Of a stretch of 64,000 bases of DNA, positions 1-11,314 are shown piece by piece (within the stretch, counting starts at the first letter, position 1; each line of letters starts with the position of its first letter). The notes below the pieces were generated by a model. It saw nothing but the letters and a program-made list of their open reading frames with translations. It searched no databases and was not told where the DNA came from. Source of the stretch: Solilutibacter pythonis (GTDB lineage Bacteria > Pseudomonadota > Gammaproteobacteria > Xanthomonadales > Xanthomonadaceae); contig NZ_RFLY01000014.1 of assembly GCF_003697345.1 (NCBI RefSeq), forward strand, positions 26,977 to 90,976. Reading direction: 5' to 3'. Made by a program: the position numbers and the translations under genes.

Positions 1-22
1 TTTGGCGGGCAGGAGTCATCCC

Positions 23-1321
23 ATGCAAGTTTCGATCGAATCCACCAGCGACCTCGGCCGTCGCGTGGTGTTCCGTGTTCCATCCGCCGATATCGAAAAC
101 AAGGTCAACGTCCGCCTGCGCGAGATCGCGCGCGATGCCCGCATCAAGGGCTTCCGTCCTGGCAAGGTGCCGATCAGCGTCATCGCCAAGCGCTTCGGCG
201 AACAGGTGCGCGCGGAGATTCTCGACGGCCTGCTGCGCGAGGGCTTTGGCAATGCGCTGAAGGAGGAAACCTTCCAGATCGCCGGCAATCCGCGCATCGA
301 GCAAGACACCGACGCCAGCGGCGAAGGCGAGCTGACCTATGTCGCCGATTTCGAAGTGGTGCCGGAGTTCGGCGAGATCGATCTCGCTCAGCTCGACGTG
401 ATTCGCAACATCGCCGCAGTGGAGGACGCCGACATCGATCGGATGATCGAAAACCTGCGTGAGCAGCGTCGCAGCTGGTCGCCGGTCGAGCGCGCCGCGG
501 CCGAGGGCGATCTGGCCGATGTCGAAATGTTCTCCGTGGCCGAGGGCGTGCGCTTGCCGGCCGAGGGCGGCGAGCGCGGCTCGGCGGTACTGGGCAGCGG
601 TATGCTGTTCGCGCCGATCGAGGCGGAGATCGTGGGCCTCAAGGCGGGCGAGGAAAAGACCGCGAAGATCGAGTTCCCGGCCGAGTGGCCGGTGCCGGCG
701 CTGGCCGGCAAGACAGCCGAGGTCACCCTGAAGGCGGTACAAGTGGCCGAGCCGGTGTTGCCGGAGGTCGATCACGGCTTCATCCGCAGCTTCGGGGTGA
801 AGAGCGGCGAACTGGCGCAATTCCGCGACGAGATTCGCAGCAACCTTGAGCGTGAGTTGAAGGGCGCGTTGATGTACCGTCTGCGTCGCGCGGTGGGCGA
901 GCAGATCATCGAAAAGTACGGCGATATCGCGATGCCCCCGAAGCTGGTCGAACAAGAAGCCCGCAACATGGCCGAGACCGCCGCGCAGCAGGCGCGCGAA
1001 CAGGGGCAGCAAGTGCAGCTCGACCACGCGCAGTTCATGGAGGCCGCCGGCAAGCGCGTGTTGATCGGCCTGTTCACCGGCGAGGTGGCCCGCCGCAACA
1101 AGCTGATGCTGGACCGTGGCCGGCTGATGGAGACCATGCGCCTGATCGCCTCGACCTACGAAGAGCCGGATCAGGTCATTGAACTCTATCGCAACGATCC
1201 CCAACTTCTGGCTGGTTTGCAAAACCGTGTGATGGAAGAGCAGGTGACCGACTGGATCGCCGAGCAGGCCCAGCACACGGAACAGCCGCTGTCCTTCCAG
1301 GACGCCATCCGCGCCGAGTGA
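23..1321 (+). CDS. tig: Trigger factor, ribosome-associated chaperone/PPIase
   Basis: Cytosolic folding factor that docks at the ribosomal exit tunnel and shields nascent chains. The 432-residue product has the usual three-part layout: an N-terminal ribosome-binding domain with the signature GFRPGKVP at residues 43-50, an FKBP-like prolyl isomerase region around 150-245, and a helical C-terminal chaperone region rich in Gln/Glu. The ATG at 23 is chosen because AGGAG lies 7 bases upstream (11-15) and the family begins with this MQVSIE-type peptide. It is first in the conserved order tig-clpP-clpX-lon; clpP follows after only 33 bases, so the two are probably co-transcribed. The promoter lies left of the window. 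Confidence 0.97.
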   Translation: MQVSIESTSDLGRRVVFRVPSADIENKVNVRLREIARDARIKGFRPGKVPISVIAKRFGEQVRAEILDGLLREGFGNALKEETFQIAGNPRIEQDTDASGEGELTYVADFEVVPEFGEIDLAQLDVIRNIAAVEDADIDRMIENLREQRRSWSPVERAAAEGDLADVEMFSVAEGVRLPAEGGERGSAVLGSGMLFAPIEAEIVGLKAGEEKTAKIEFPAEWPVPALAGKTAEVTLKAVQVAEPVLPEVDHGFIRSFGVKSGELAQFRDEIRSNLERELKGALMYRLRRAVGEQIIEKYGDIAMPPKLVEQEARNMAETAAQQAREQGQQVQLDHAQFMEAAGKRVLIGLFTGEVARRNKLMLDRGRLMETMRLIASTYEEPDQVIELYRNDPQLLAGLQNRVMEEQVTDWIAEQAQHTEQPLSFQDAIRAE

Positions 1322-1354
1322 TCGGCGCCCTGGCGGCCGCAACCGGAGTAGCCC

Positions 1355-1981
1355 ATGAGTCTTGAGACGAAAGCCCTGAACCTGGTGCCGATGGTGGTCG
1401 AGCAGACCAGCCGCGGCGAGCGTGCCTACGACATCTACTCGCGCCTGTTGAAGGAGCGGGTGATCTTCCTCGTCGGCGGTATCGACGACCACATGGCCAA
1501 TGTCATCGTGGCTCAGTTGTTGTTCCTGGAAGCGGAAAACCCGGAAAAGGACATCAGCATCTACATCAACTCCCCGGGCGGCATCGTCACCGCGGGTCTG
1601 GCGATCTACGACACGATGCAGTTCATCAAGCCGGATGTCTCCACCATCTGCATCGGTCAGGCCGCTTCGATGGGCGCGCTGTTGTTGGCCGCGGGCGCGG
1701 CGGGCAAGCGCCATGCCTTGCCGAATTCGCGGGTGATGATCCACCAGCCGCTGGGGGGCTTCCAGGGCCAGGCCACGGATATCGATATCCATGCCCGCGA
1801 AATCCTGACCCTGCGCCAGCGCCTGAACGAGATTCTGGCCCGCCACACCGGTCAGTCACTGGAAACCATTGCCCGCGACACCGAGCGCGACAACTTCAAA
1901 TCCGCTGAGGCCGCCCGCGATTACGGGCTGGTCGACCAGGTGCTGGAGCGTCGCCCGGAAGACTCGATCCAGCCGAATTGA
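1355..1981 (+). CDS. clpP: ATP-dependent Clp protease proteolytic subunit
   Basis: Serine peptidase subunit of the ClpXP/ClpAP proteases; forms double heptameric rings fed by Clp ATPases. The 208-residue protein contains the complete catalytic triad: Ser105 in [10 protein letters not shown], His130 in VMIHQPLGG and Asp179 in TERDN, each offset by 7 from the mature E. coli numbering (Ser98/His123/Asp172). The length is typical for an unprocessed proteobacterial ClpP with a short propeptide. CGGAG at 1344-1348 is a good ribosome binding site for the ATG at 1355. Its ATPase partner gene clpX lies 121 bases downstream, separated by two hairpins. Confidence 0.98.
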   Translation: MSLETKALNLVPMVVEQTSRGERAYDIYSRLLKERVIFLVGGIDDHMANVIVAQLLFLEAENPEKDISIYINSPGGIVTAGLAIYDTMQFIKPDVSTICIGQAASMGALLLAAGAAGKRHALPNSRVMIHQPLGGFQGQATDIDIHAREILTLRQRLNEILARHTGQSLETIARDTERDNFKSAEAARDYGLVDQVLERRPEDSIQPN

Positions 1982-2006
1982 TCGGCCGTTTCGCTGTCCG
2001 GAAATG

Positions 2007-2031
2007 CAGGCCCGGTAGCCCGCCGGGCCTG
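2007..2031 (+). terminator. Hairpin between clpP and clpX (possible attenuator)
   Basis: Perfect 9-bp inverted repeat CAGGCCCGG / CCGGGCCTG with a 7-base loop. It is followed by TGCTATTCT rather than a real T-run, so complete termination is doubtful. A second, bulged hairpin (GGAA-CCCGT ... ACGGG-GTTTCC, about 2046-2070) follows. Together they could partly terminate clpP transcripts or stabilise a processed 3' end. Confidence 0.45.
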
Positions 2032-2102
2032 TGCTATTCTCGGCCGGAACCCGTTTTTCACGGGGTTTCCAGCCGCATCCACGCATCACGGAAACACCAC
2101 GC

Positions 2103-3395
2103 ATGACCGAAGACCGCCAGAGCCGTTCCGGCGACAACACCAAGATCCTCTACTGCTCCTTCTGCGGCAAGAGCCAGCACGAGGTGCGCAAGCTGATCGC
2201 CGGTCCGAGCGTGTTCATCTGCGATGAATGCGTCGATCTCTGCAACGACATCATCCGCGAGGAACTGGCCGAGAAGTCGCAGACGGCACGCAGCGCGTTG
2301 CCGAAGCCGAAGGAGATCCTCGAAGTTCTCGATCAGTACGTGATTGGCCAGGCGCGCGCCAAGAAGACTCTGGCCGTCGCCGTCTACAACCATTACAAAC
2401 GCATCGAAAGCCGGCAGAAATCGGATGACGTGGAGTTGGCCAAGTCCAACATCCTGCTGGTCGGCCCGACCGGCTCGGGCAAGACGCTGCTTGCGGAAAC
2501 GCTGGCGCGCATGCTGAACGTACCCTTCACCATGGCCGACGCCACCACGCTGACCGAGGCCGGCTACGTCGGCGAGGACGTGGAAAACATCATCCAGAAA
2601 CTCCTGCAAAAATGTGATTACGATGTCGAGAAGGCACAGGCCGGCATCGTCTACATCGACGAGATCGACAAGATCAGCCGCAAGAGCGAGAACCCTTCGA
2701 TCACCCGCGACGTTTCCGGCGAGGGCGTGCAGCAGGCGCTGCTGAAGCTGATAGAAGGCACCGTTGCCAGCGTGCCGCCGCAGGGCGGGCGCAAGCACCC
2801 GCAGCAGGAGTTCTTGCAGGTCGATACCCGCAATATTCTGTTCATCGTCGGCGGTGCTTTCGCCGGGTTGGAGAAGGTGATCCAGCAGCGCAGCACCGAG
2901 GCGGGTGGCATCGGCTTCAATGCCAAGGTGAAATCGAGCGAACGCAAGGCCGAGGTCGGCAAGGTGCTGGCCGAGGTCGAGCCGGAGGACCTGATCAAGT
3001 TCGGCCTGATCCCCGAGTTCGTCGGCCGCCTGCCGGTGGTCGCCACGCTGGAGGAACTGGACGAAGCGGCTCTGGTCAAGATACTCACCGAGCCGAGGAA
3101 CGCCATCACCAAGCAGTTCCGCAAGCTGTTCGAGATGGAAGGGGTGGAGTTGGAGTTTCGTCCCGACGCCCTGGCGGCCATCGCCCGCAAGGCGCTCAAA
3201 CGCAAGACCGGCGCCCGTGGCCTGCGCACCATCGTCGAATCGACCCTGCTCGACACCATGTACGACCTGCCCTCGATGGACAACGTCGGCAAGGTGGTGG
3301 TGGACGAGTCGGTCATCGAGCACAAGACCGAGCCATTCGTCATCTACGAGAATCCGCCCGCGGAGGCGGCGATGCCCAAGGCATCGGGTGAATGA
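2103..3395 (+). CDS. clpX: ClpX, AAA+ unfoldase of ClpXP
   Basis: Hexameric AAA+ unfoldase that recognises tagged or specific substrates and feeds them to ClpP. The 430-residue protein starts with a zinc-binding domain (CSFC near residues 16-19, CDEC near 38-41), then Walker A GPTGSGKT, Walker [11 protein letters not shown], sensor/arginine-finger motifs and the pore region. The start is placed at ATG 2103 because the ClpX N-terminus MTEDRQ begins there; an in-frame upstream extension would add a peptide unrelated to the family. The SD is weak (GGAAA about 9 bases upstream). It sits directly after its partner clpP and is closed by a strong terminator at 3407. Confidence 0.97.
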   Translation: MTEDRQSRSGDNTKILYCSFCGKSQHEVRKLIAGPSVFICDECVDLCNDIIREELAEKSQTARSALPKPKEILEVLDQYVIGQARAKKTLAVAVYNHYKRIESRQKSDDVELAKSNILLVGPTGSGKTLLAETLARMLNVPFTMADATTLTEAGYVGEDVENIIQKLLQKCDYDVEKAQAGIVYIDEIDKISRKSENPSITRDVSGEGVQQALLKLIEGTVASVPPQGGRKHPQQEFLQVDTRNILFIVGGAFAGLEKVIQQRSTEAGGIGFNAKVKSSERKAEVGKVLAEVEPEDLIKFGLIPEFVGRLPVVATLEELDEAALVKILTEPRNAITKQFRKLFEMEGVELEFRPDALAAIARKALKRKTGARGLRTIVESTLLDTMYDLPSMDNVGKVVVDESVIEHKTEPFVIYENPPAEAAMPKASGE

Positions 3396-3406
3396 AGTCG
3401 AATGAG

Positions 3407-3433
3407 ACCCCGGCCAGCGCCGGGGTTTTCGTT
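3407..3433 (+). terminator. Rho-independent terminator after clpX
   Basis: Stem ACCCCGGC / GCCGGGGT with a 4-base loop CAGC, followed by TTTCGTTT. It ends the tig-clpP-clpX unit and separates it from lon, which has its own promoter immediately downstream. Confidence 0.85.
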
Positions 3434-3440
3434 TGTGGCG

Positions 3441-3469
3441 CTTGCGTCGTCGTATCGTGAGCCCCATAA
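3441..3469 (+). promoter_or_regulatory. Sigma-32 (heat-shock) type promoter of lon
   Basis: CTTGCGT at 3441-3447 and CCCCATAA at 3462-3469 are separated by 14 bases. This matches the RpoH consensus CTTGAAA - 13 to 15 - CCCCATNT, with a full CCCCAT core. It lies 45 bases before the lon start, and lon is a classical RpoH target. Known for the family; the site itself is a sequence match only. Confidence 0.75.
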
Positions 3470-3513
3470 AGGGAGCCATGGGCTTGGCCCACGAGATTCG
3501 GAGCGAATGAGAA

Positions 3514-5973
<2,460 letters not shown>

Positions 5974-5993
5974 GGGCGCAGCCTCCATGGATG

Positions 5994-6019
5994 AAAAACG
6001 CCTGATTTCCGGCGTTTTT
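5994..6019 (+). terminator. Terminator after lon
   Basis: AAAAACGCC / GGCGTTTTT with an 8-base loop; the 3' arm supplies five T residues followed by CTTG. Strong rho-independent form. Confidence 0.85.
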
Positions 6020-6020
6020 C

Positions 6021-6049
6021 TTGCCCGGGCTTGCCTGGCACTGTATAAA
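6021..6049 (+). promoter_or_regulatory. Sigma-70 promoter of hupB
   Basis: TTGCCC (6021-6026), a 17-base spacer and TATAAA (6044-6049), beginning directly after the lon terminator and about 105 bases before the hupB start. The long leader to 6155 is unassigned. Confidence 0.7.
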
Positions 6050-6154
6050 AGGCGGGTTGCGGCCATGCCGCCGAACACCGCCACACCGCAGGCCGTCGAG
6101 CCATCGCGGATCACAATAAAGACGGCTGATGCCGTCGATTGCAAGGAGATAAAA

Positions 6155-6427
6155 ATGAACAAGGCAGAACTGATCGATGCCGTTGCCGCTTCTTCCAACC
6201 TGTCCAAGGCCGATGCGGGCCGTGCCGTGGATGCTTTCGTTCAGGCTGTCAGCAGCGCGCTGAAATCGGGTGAGAGCGTTGCCATCGCCGGTTTCGGCAG
6301 CTTCGAAGTGCGCGAGCGCGCCGCCCGTACCGGTCGCAACCCGAAGACTGGCGAAGCGTTGCAGATCGCCGCTTCCAAAGCCCCGGCGTTCAAGGCCGGC
6401 AAGGCGCTGAAGGATGCGGTGAACTGA
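6155..6427 (+). CDS. hupB: DNA-binding protein HU-beta
   Basis: Small nucleoid protein of 90 residues that bends and compacts DNA as a dimer. It has the complete HU fold: [12 protein letters not shown]-terminus, the [18 protein letters not shown] arm signature and a C-terminal helix with [12 protein letters not shown]. The ATG at 6155 follows a strong AAGGAG (6143-6148). It is the sole gene between the lon terminator and its own terminator at 6451, with a sigma-70 promoter at 6021. The lon-hupB order is conserved in gammaproteobacteria. Confidence 0.97.
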   Translation: MNKAELIDAVAASSNLSKADAGRAVDAFVQAVSSALKSGESVAIAGFGSFEVRERAARTGRNPKTGEALQIAASKAPAFKAGKALKDAVN

Positions 6428-6450
6428 TCCCCGCGATCTCGTTCGATGCG

Positions 6451-6478
6451 AAAGCCCGGTCTTGTGCCGGGCTTTTCC
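6451..6478 (+). terminator. Terminator after hupB
   Basis: AAAGCCCGG / CCGGGCTTT, 9-bp stem with a 7-base loop, then TCCGTTTTG. Confidence 0.8.
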
Positions 6479-6494
6479 GTTTTGTCGCGGCGGT

Positions 6495-6523
6495 TTGCGG
6501 CCAAGCGCCTGTGCGGGTATCAT
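6495..6523 (+). promoter_or_regulatory. Promoter of tRNA-Val
   Basis: TTGCGG (6495-6500), 17-base spacer, TATCAT (6518-6523), followed by a GC-rich discriminator GCCGACCC as is usual for stringently controlled stable-RNA promoters. The mature tRNA begins 28 bases later. Confidence 0.6.
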
Positions 6524-6551
6524 GCCGACCCTTCGCGGTTCGCGCCGCGAG

Positions 6552-6626
6552 GGGAGCTTAGCTCAGCGGTAGAGCGTCTCCCTTACAAGGAGAGGGTCGG
6601 GGGTTCGATCCCCTCAGCTCCCACCA
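6552..6626 (+). tRNA. tRNA-Val (anticodon TAC)
   Basis: Cloverleaf is complete: acceptor GGGAGCT / AGCTCCC, D arm GCTCAGCGGTAGAGC, anticodon loop CTTACAA with TAC at 6584-6586, T arm GGGGGTTCGATCCCCT, discriminator A and encoded CCA at 6624-6626. Confidence 0.98.
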
Positions 6627-6671
6627 TCTTTCCGGTCGCGTTATCGCGTGGTGCGGAAAAACAAAAAAGTG

Positions 6672-6700
6672 TTGTCAGATTGGAAAGGTCGATGTAGACT
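6672..6700 (+). promoter_or_regulatory. Promoter of tRNA-Asp
   Basis: TTGTCA (6672-6677), 17-base spacer, TAGACT (6695-6700), ending 13 bases before the tRNA 5' end. tRNA-Asp is therefore probably transcribed separately from tRNA-Val. Confidence 0.7.
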
Positions 6701-6713
6701 TTCTCTTCTTCGC

Positions 6714-6790
6714 GGAGCGGTAGTTCAGCTGGTTAGAATGCTGGCCTGTCACGCCGGAGGTCGCGGGTTCGAGTCCCGTCCGCTCCGCCA
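6714..6790 (+). tRNA. tRNA-Asp (anticodon GTC)
   Basis: Acceptor GGAGCGG pairs with CCGCTCC, discriminator G and encoded CCA (6788-6790). The anticodon stem CTGGC/GCCGG encloses loop CTGTCAC with GTC at 6748-6750. The T arm GCGGGTTCGAGTCCCGT is intact. Confidence 0.98.
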
Positions 6791-6801
6791 TTTAAAATGG
6801 C

Positions 6802-6840
6802 AAAGCCCCTGAGTTTCTTTTGAAACTCAGGGGCTTTTCT
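6802..6840 (+). terminator. Long-stem terminator after tRNA-Asp
   Basis: Perfect 16-bp stem from 6802-6817 pairing with 6822-6837, a TTTT loop, then a T-rich tail. Unusually long and strong for the window. Confidence 0.9.
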
Positions 6841-7642
6841 TTTGGTGCATGAGCGCGTCTTGTCATGATGGGGGTGTTGCCGTTGCGATGCCTGTTCGCG
6901 TGCTCCCCACCTGCCACGCTCTAAAGTTCGAATCCTTGCCATGTCCGAATTAAAGGCGGAAAGAAATGGCTGTCAGTTCGGACCCTGGCGGGTCGGGTAG
7001 TGTATTGCTCTCTTTCCCAGCCGTTGGCGGATTTGGCTATGCGGTACCGCAGCGGAAAAAAACGTAGCAGTCAAACATGGGGCGTGTTGCCGAGACGCCT
7101 GGCTTTGCTGATAACCCCAGCGTGCGTTATGCGCGCCGGGGCTATTGGTTGCTTTTTATTGATGCCCGATGGCTTTCAGCTTCTTTGCTTGCGGCCTCGC
7201 TGAAATAATTCCGGCATTCAAGAAAGCGCGATAAAGTGACCGAGAGGGAACCGAATGATCTTGGAGCCGTTTTCGATGGCGAATTCTACGAGTCCCGGCT
7301 CGCCTTTGATTGTGATGTGACCGGGGTGCCGGCATGGTGGATCGTGGGCTTGCCGCTGCTGTGGAAGTGTAAAACTGCTTATGCGGTCACTCGAACTTTA
7401 TATGTCCCGTACTCATGTTGCCAATTTCGCTGATTGGCCTGCTTGTGGCTCTTTGGGGTTCCGTCCTCCTCTTCGAGGATGGCAGGTTGGGCGCCAGGTA
7501 GCCGCAGAGACACGCCATCCACAGTCAAGCGGTAGGTATTCGTGATGCCAGTGGCTGAGGGATTTGATGGATGGGTTCCTCCGCGACGCGAAACGGGAGG
7601 ACGCGACTTGACGGCTGTCCGTACCGGCATATTGCCGGCACG
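6841..7642. other. Gene-free stretch between tRNA-Asp and tRNA-Pro
   Basis: About 800 bases with no convincing gene. Base composition is visibly less GC-rich than the flanks, and there are short A/T runs. The open frames present (for example 7000-7203 and 7236-7433 on the plus strand) start without an SD and do not resemble any family. One minus-strand frame, 7379-7630, encodes a plausible hydrophilic C-terminus (RLTVDGVSLRLPGAQ, then an acidic EEEDGT patch) and could be a decayed gene. At 6922-6948 a TTCGAATC T-loop-like sequence with a partial T stem resembles a tRNA 3' end without a CCA. Location between tRNA genes plus shifted composition suggests a scar from an old integration; no integrase is left. 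Confidence 0.5.
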
Positions 7643-7690
7643 AAAAAACCGGCGCTTGGCCGGTTTCTCGAAAATGCCTTGTTTCAAGGC
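7643..7690 (-). terminator. Tandem terminators after tRNA-Pro
   Basis: Read on the minus strand, GCCTTG-AAA-CAAGGC followed by ATTTT (7671-7690) comes first. It is followed by AACCGGC-CAAGC-GCCGGTT with a run of T (7643-7665). Confidence 0.8.
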
Positions 7691-7695
7691 TTTTT

Positions 7696-7772
<77 letters not shown>

Positions 7773-7788
7773 ATTGCGAGCTGGGCAT

Positions 7789-7816
7789 TCTATAGCCTCG
7801 GCGGTTGGCGGCGCAA
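7789..7816 (-). promoter_or_regulatory. Promoter of tRNA-Pro
   Basis: Minus strand TTGCGC (plus 7811-7816), 16-base spacer, TATAGA (plus 7789-7794), ending 16 bases before the tRNA 5' end. Confidence 0.6.
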
Positions 7817-7881
7817 GCCCCCGCGATCGATCAGGTGCGGCTCGTTACACTAGACGGCTTTCCAGAGTCCCCGAGGTTGCC

Positions 7882-9246
7882 TTGATCAAGCCCCGTACTC
7901 CGCCCGGCGTGATGGAGCTTCTGCCGCGCGAACAGATCGCGTTCCAGCGCATGCTCGACACCATCCGCGAGACTTACGAGTCTTTCGGCTTCCTGCCGGT
8001 CGAGACGCCGGTGTTCGAACTATCGGACGTGCTGCTGACCAAGAGCGGTGGGGAGACCGAGCGCCAGGTCTACTTCGTGCAATCGACCGGCGCCTTGGAG
8101 AAGAAGGGCGAGGGGTTGCCGGAACTGGCGTTGCGTTTCGACTTGACCGTGCCGCTGGCGCGTTATGTGGCCGAGCACGAGCATGCGCTGGCTTTTCCGT
8201 TCCGCCGCTACCAGATGCAGCGAGTCTACCGTGGCGAGCGCGCCCAGCGCGGGCGCTTCCGCGAGTTCTACCAGTGCGACATCGACGTGATCGGCAAGGA
8301 TGTGCTCAATCCGCGTCACGATGCGGAGATTCCGGCGGTGATCCATGCCGTGTTCGAGCGGCTCGCCATCGGCGATTTCACCATCCAGTTCAACCATCGC
8401 AAGTTGCTGCGCGGTTTCTTCGAAGGGCTGGGCATCGTCGACGAGCGGCAGGACCGGGTGTTGCGCGAGCTGGACAAGCTCGACAAGCGCGGTGAGGCGG
8501 CGGTGCGCGAAACCTTGACCGGCGATGGCTTCACGCTTGCCGGCGAGGTTGCCGATAAGTTGCTGTCGTTCTCCCGCGTCCGCTCGGCCGGCCATGCCGA
8601 CGCGCTGGAGAAGCTCGCGGCGCTGGGCGAGGGCACGACGCAATTCAACGAAGGCCGCGATGCGCTCGTCGCCACGCTGGAGCAGTTGAAGGCGATGGGC
8701 ATCCCGGAGTCGCGCTATGCGATCAACCTGTCGATTGCCCGTGGGCTGGATTACTACACCGGCATCGTCTACGAGACCACGCTGGATGCGCATCCGGAGA
8801 TCGGGTCGATCTGCTCGGGCGGCCGTTACGACAACCTCGCCAGCCATTACAGCAAGTCCCGGCTGCCGGGCGTCGGCATTTCCATCGGCCTGACCCGGCT
8901 GTTCTGGCAACTGTGCGAGGCCGGCATCATCGATGTCGCCGCCAGTTCGGTGGATGTGCTGGTGGGGCTGCTTTCCGAGGACGACTTCGCCGAGGCGCTG
9001 GCGCTCTCGCAGCGGTTGCGCGGCGGTGGGCTGAAGGTGGAAACGCAGATGGCGCCGAAGAAGGTCGCCCGGCAATTCCAGTACGCCGACCGGGCGGGCA
9101 TCCGTTTCGTCGCGTTGCGTGGCGAGGGCGAGCGAGCCGCCGGCACGGTCACGCTGAAGGATCTGTCCAGTGGCGAGCAACAGGTTGTGGCGTTGGATGA
9201 GGCCACCGCGTGGATCGATACCCGCATCAAGGGAGAAGCTTCGTGA
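7882..9246 (+). CDS. hisS: Histidyl-tRNA synthetase
   Basis: Class II aminoacyl-tRNA synthetase charging tRNA-His. The 454-residue product has motif 2 around [16 protein letters not shown], the two histidine-binding stretches [13 protein letters not shown] and [11 protein letters not shown], and a C-terminal anticodon-binding domain (about 355-454). The start is a TTG at 7882, 5 bases after CCGAGG; it gives the family-typical [18 protein letters not shown]-terminus, while earlier in-frame codons would run into the tRNA-Pro region. The stop codon overlaps the GTG start of the downstream ammonia-lyase (GTGA), so the two are translationally coupled. Confidence 0.96.
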   Translation: MIKPRTPPGVMELLPREQIAFQRMLDTIRETYESFGFLPVETPVFELSDVLLTKSGGETERQVYFVQSTGALEKKGEGLPELALRFDLTVPLARYVAEHEHALAFPFRRYQMQRVYRGERAQRGRFREFYQCDIDVIGKDVLNPRHDAEIPAVIHAVFERLAIGDFTIQFNHRKLLRGFFEGLGIVDERQDRVLRELDKLDKRGEAAVRETLTGDGFTLAGEVADKLLSFSRVRSAGHADALEKLAALGEGTTQFNEGRDALVATLEQLKAMGIPESRYAINLSIARGLDYYTGIVYETTLDAHPEIGSICSGGRYDNLASHYSKSRLPGVGISIGLTRLFWQLCEAGIIDVAASSVDVLVGLLSEDDFAEALALSQRLRGGGLKVETQMAPKKVARQFQYADRAGIRFVALRGEGERAAGTVTLKDLSSGEQQVVALDEATAWIDTRIKGEAS

Positions 9247-11153
9247 GCGCGGGCAAGCGGGAGGTCATCCGCCTCGATGGCCATTCGTTGACGCGCGTGG
9301 AGCTCGTGTCCATCGCGCATGGGGCGCGGGTCGAGCTGGATGCCGGGGCGTTGCGGCACGTGGAGCGCGCCGCCGCGTTCCTGGCCGAGCAAGTTGCCCG
9401 TGAAGAGCCGATCTACGGTGTTTCCACGGGTTTCGGCAGCAATGCCGACAAGCTGCTCGGCGCGCATCACCTGCGCGATGCACTGGATGTCGACGAACCT
9501 CGCGAGGTTTCCCTGCACGAGGAATTGCAGCAGAACCTGATCGTCACTCACGCGGTCTGCGTGGGCGAGCCGTTCGCGCCTGAGGTCGTCCGGGCGATGA
9601 TGGGGATTCGGATCAATACGCTGCTGCGCGGGCATTCCGGTATTCGCGTACAGACCTTGCAGGCAATGGCGGCGATGCTGAATGCCGGCATCGTGCCGGT
9701 TGTGCCGCAGTTGGGTTCGGTCGGGGCCTCGGGCGATCTGGCGCCGCTCTCGCATCTGGCCATTGTCTTGCTGGGTGGCGGCGAAGTTTTCTTCCAAGAC
9801 CAGCGCATGAAGGGGAGGGAGGCGCTGGCGCGGGCCGGTCTCGCGCCGGTCAGGCTGAGCTACAAGGAGGGATTGGCGCTCAACAACGGCACCGCGCAGA
9901 TGTTGGCGACCGGCGTGCTTGCCGTCGCCCGGCTGGAAAACCTGCTCGATACCGCCGATCTCGCGGCGGCGATGACCATCGACGCCTTCGCCGGCCGTCT
10001 CGGGGCTTTCGCGTCCGAGGTGCATGCGTTGCGTCCGCATCCGGGGCAGGTGCGCGTGGCGGAAAACCTGCGCCGTCTGCTCGATGGCTCGACACTTGCC
10101 GACATCCCTTATCACCTGGTGCCGCGTTTCCGCCAGTGGCAGCCGCGCAGTTGGGATACGCCGGAGGCGCGGGCGCTGACCTTCGACATCGGCTGGGACT
10201 GGGTGCCGGATGATCAGCGGCATGGTCGCGAGAAGTTCTACCGGCGTTTCAAGCCGTTTCGCGGCGGCAAGAAGCACCAGCCTCAGGACAGCTACAGCCT
10301 GCGCTGCATCCCGCAGGTGCATGGCGCTGTGCGCGATGCGGTGGCGCAAGCCGCGCGTGTGCTCGACATCGAGCTGAACGCCGTCACCGACAACCCGCTG
10401 GTTTTCCCGGATGCCGAGGCCGAACACGTCGAACAGCAGGTGATTTCCGCCGGGCATTTCCACGGCATGCCGTTGGCGCTGGCGATGAGCTACGTCAAGG
10501 CGGCGATCCCGGTGCTGGCCTCGATCAGCGAGCGGCGCCTCAACAAACTGGTCGACCCGGCCACCAACGATGGGTTGCCGGCGTTCCTGATCGGCAACGA
10601 GGACGGTACCGATTCCGGCTACATGATCGTGCAGTACACGGCCGCGGCCATCGTCAACGATCTTGCTTCCCGGGCGATGCCGGCTTCGGTCTATTCGGTG
10701 CCGACCAGCGCCAATGCCGAGGACCATGTTTCCATGGGCGCCAACGAGGCGCGTCATGTGTTGGCGATGGCCGATGACCTTGCCAAGGTGCTGGGATTGG
10801 AACTGGCCACCGCCGCGCAGGCGCTCGATTTCCGCCGCGACATGATCAACGCCGCGCGCGATCTGGCCCGCCGGGTCGATGCCGGGGCATTCGCGGCCAA
10901 GGTGCTGGGCGGGCCGCTGGCCGACGCGCCGAACCGGGCGTCGTTCCTCGCCGAGGTCGATGCCTTGCGTCGTGAGCTGGCCGAGGCCGACAGCTTTCAC
11001 CCCGGGCATGCGGTGGCCGCCGCGTACGAGGAAGTGCGGCGGCATCTTGGCTTCATGCGGCGCGATCGCGCACTGGATGGCGATGTGGCCGCCGCCGTGG
11101 CGATGGTCGTCAGTGGCGCGGTTCTGGCGGCGGCGAAGCGGGCCGAAGCCTAG
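9243..11153 (+). CDS. hutH: Aromatic amino acid ammonia-lyase, histidine ammonia-lyase-like, extended
   Basis: MIO-dependent lyase, most like histidine ammonia-lyase (His to trans-urocanate). At 636 residues it is over 100 longer than classical HutH (about 510): about 20 extra N-terminal residues, an insertion of roughly 60 Trp/Arg/Lys-rich residues (about 283-347), and a C-terminal extension. The MIO triad is Ala162-Ser163-Gly164 in [12 protein letters not shown]. Conserved positions aligned to P. putida HutH include Tyr58, His103, Gln348, Tyr351, Arg354 and Phe406; His103 sits in VTHAV where HutH has SH. The essential HutH Glu414 appears to be Asp473. No hutU/hutI/hutG is nearby, so the usual degradation pathway is not supported by context. 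The gene overlaps hisS and ends at a double hairpin. True substrate uncertain. Confidence 0.8.
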   Translation: MSAGKREVIRLDGHSLTRVELVSIAHGARVELDAGALRHVERAAAFLAEQVAREEPIYGVSTGFGSNADKLLGAHHLRDALDVDEPREVSLHEELQQNLIVTHAVCVGEPFAPEVVRAMMGIRINTLLRGHSGIRVQTLQAMAAMLNAGIVPVVPQLGSVGASGDLAPLSHLAIVLLGGGEVFFQDQRMKGREALARAGLAPVRLSYKEGLALNNGTAQMLATGVLAVARLENLLDTADLAAAMTIDAFAGRLGAFASEVHALRPHPGQVRVAENLRRLLDGSTLADIPYHLVPRFRQWQPRSWDTPEARALTFDIGWDWVPDDQRHGREKFYRRFKPFRGGKKHQPQDSYSLRCIPQVHGAVRDAVAQAARVLDIELNAVTDNPLVFPDAEAEHVEQQVISAGHFHGMPLALAMSYVKAAIPVLASISERRLNKLVDPATNDGLPAFLIGNEDGTDSGYMIVQYTAAAIVNDLASRAMPASVYSVPTSANAEDHVSMGANEARHVLAMADDLAKVLGLELATAAQALDFRRDMINAARDLARRVDAGAFAAKVLGGPLADAPNRASFLAEVDALRRELAEADSFHPGHAVAAAYEEVRRHLGFMRRDRALDGDVAAAVAMVVSGAVLAAAKRAEA

Positions 11154-11158
11154 CGGAT

Positions 11159-11206
11159 ACCGGCTGGATAGCCGGTTTCGAGGCGCCCCCGGTCCGGCTG
11201 GGGGCG
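11159..11206 (+). terminator. Double hairpin after the ammonia-lyase gene
   Basis: ACCGGCT-GGAT-AGCCGGT followed by TTCG (11159-11178), then CGCCCCC / GGGGGCG with a 9-base loop (11184-11206). The first has a short T tract. Together they probably isolate hisS-hutH from the his promoter at 11247. Confidence 0.6.
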
Positions 11207-11246
11207 GCCTGGTTCAGTGGACTGATGAATCCGGCCCGGCAGGGGC

Positions 11247-11289
11247 TTGACATCCGTTCGCTCTTCTGGACTAATGCGCTAGCGCGTTA
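11247..11289 (+). promoter_or_regulatory. his operon promoter with overlapping palindromic operator
   Basis: TTGACA (11247-11252), 17-base spacer, ACTAAT (11270-11275). The -10 box is embedded in TAATGCGCTAGCGCGTTA (11272-11289), a palindrome with the 10-base core GCGCTAGCGC and 16 of 18 positions symmetric. An operator over the -10/+1 region fits repression by the TrpR-like product of the first gene, whose family binds CTAG-containing palindromes. Confidence 0.65.
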
Positions 11290-11314
11290 ATACATTAAAT
11301 TATTGGAACAAGCG

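Noticed and set aside
7000..7433. Short plus-strand frames in the gap before tRNA-Pro
   Set aside because: No SD, GTG or late starts, no family resemblance.
8847..11045. Long minus-strand frame opposite hisS and the ammonia-lyase gene
   Set aside because: Composition is that of a codon-position shadow; both plus-strand genes are fully recognisable.
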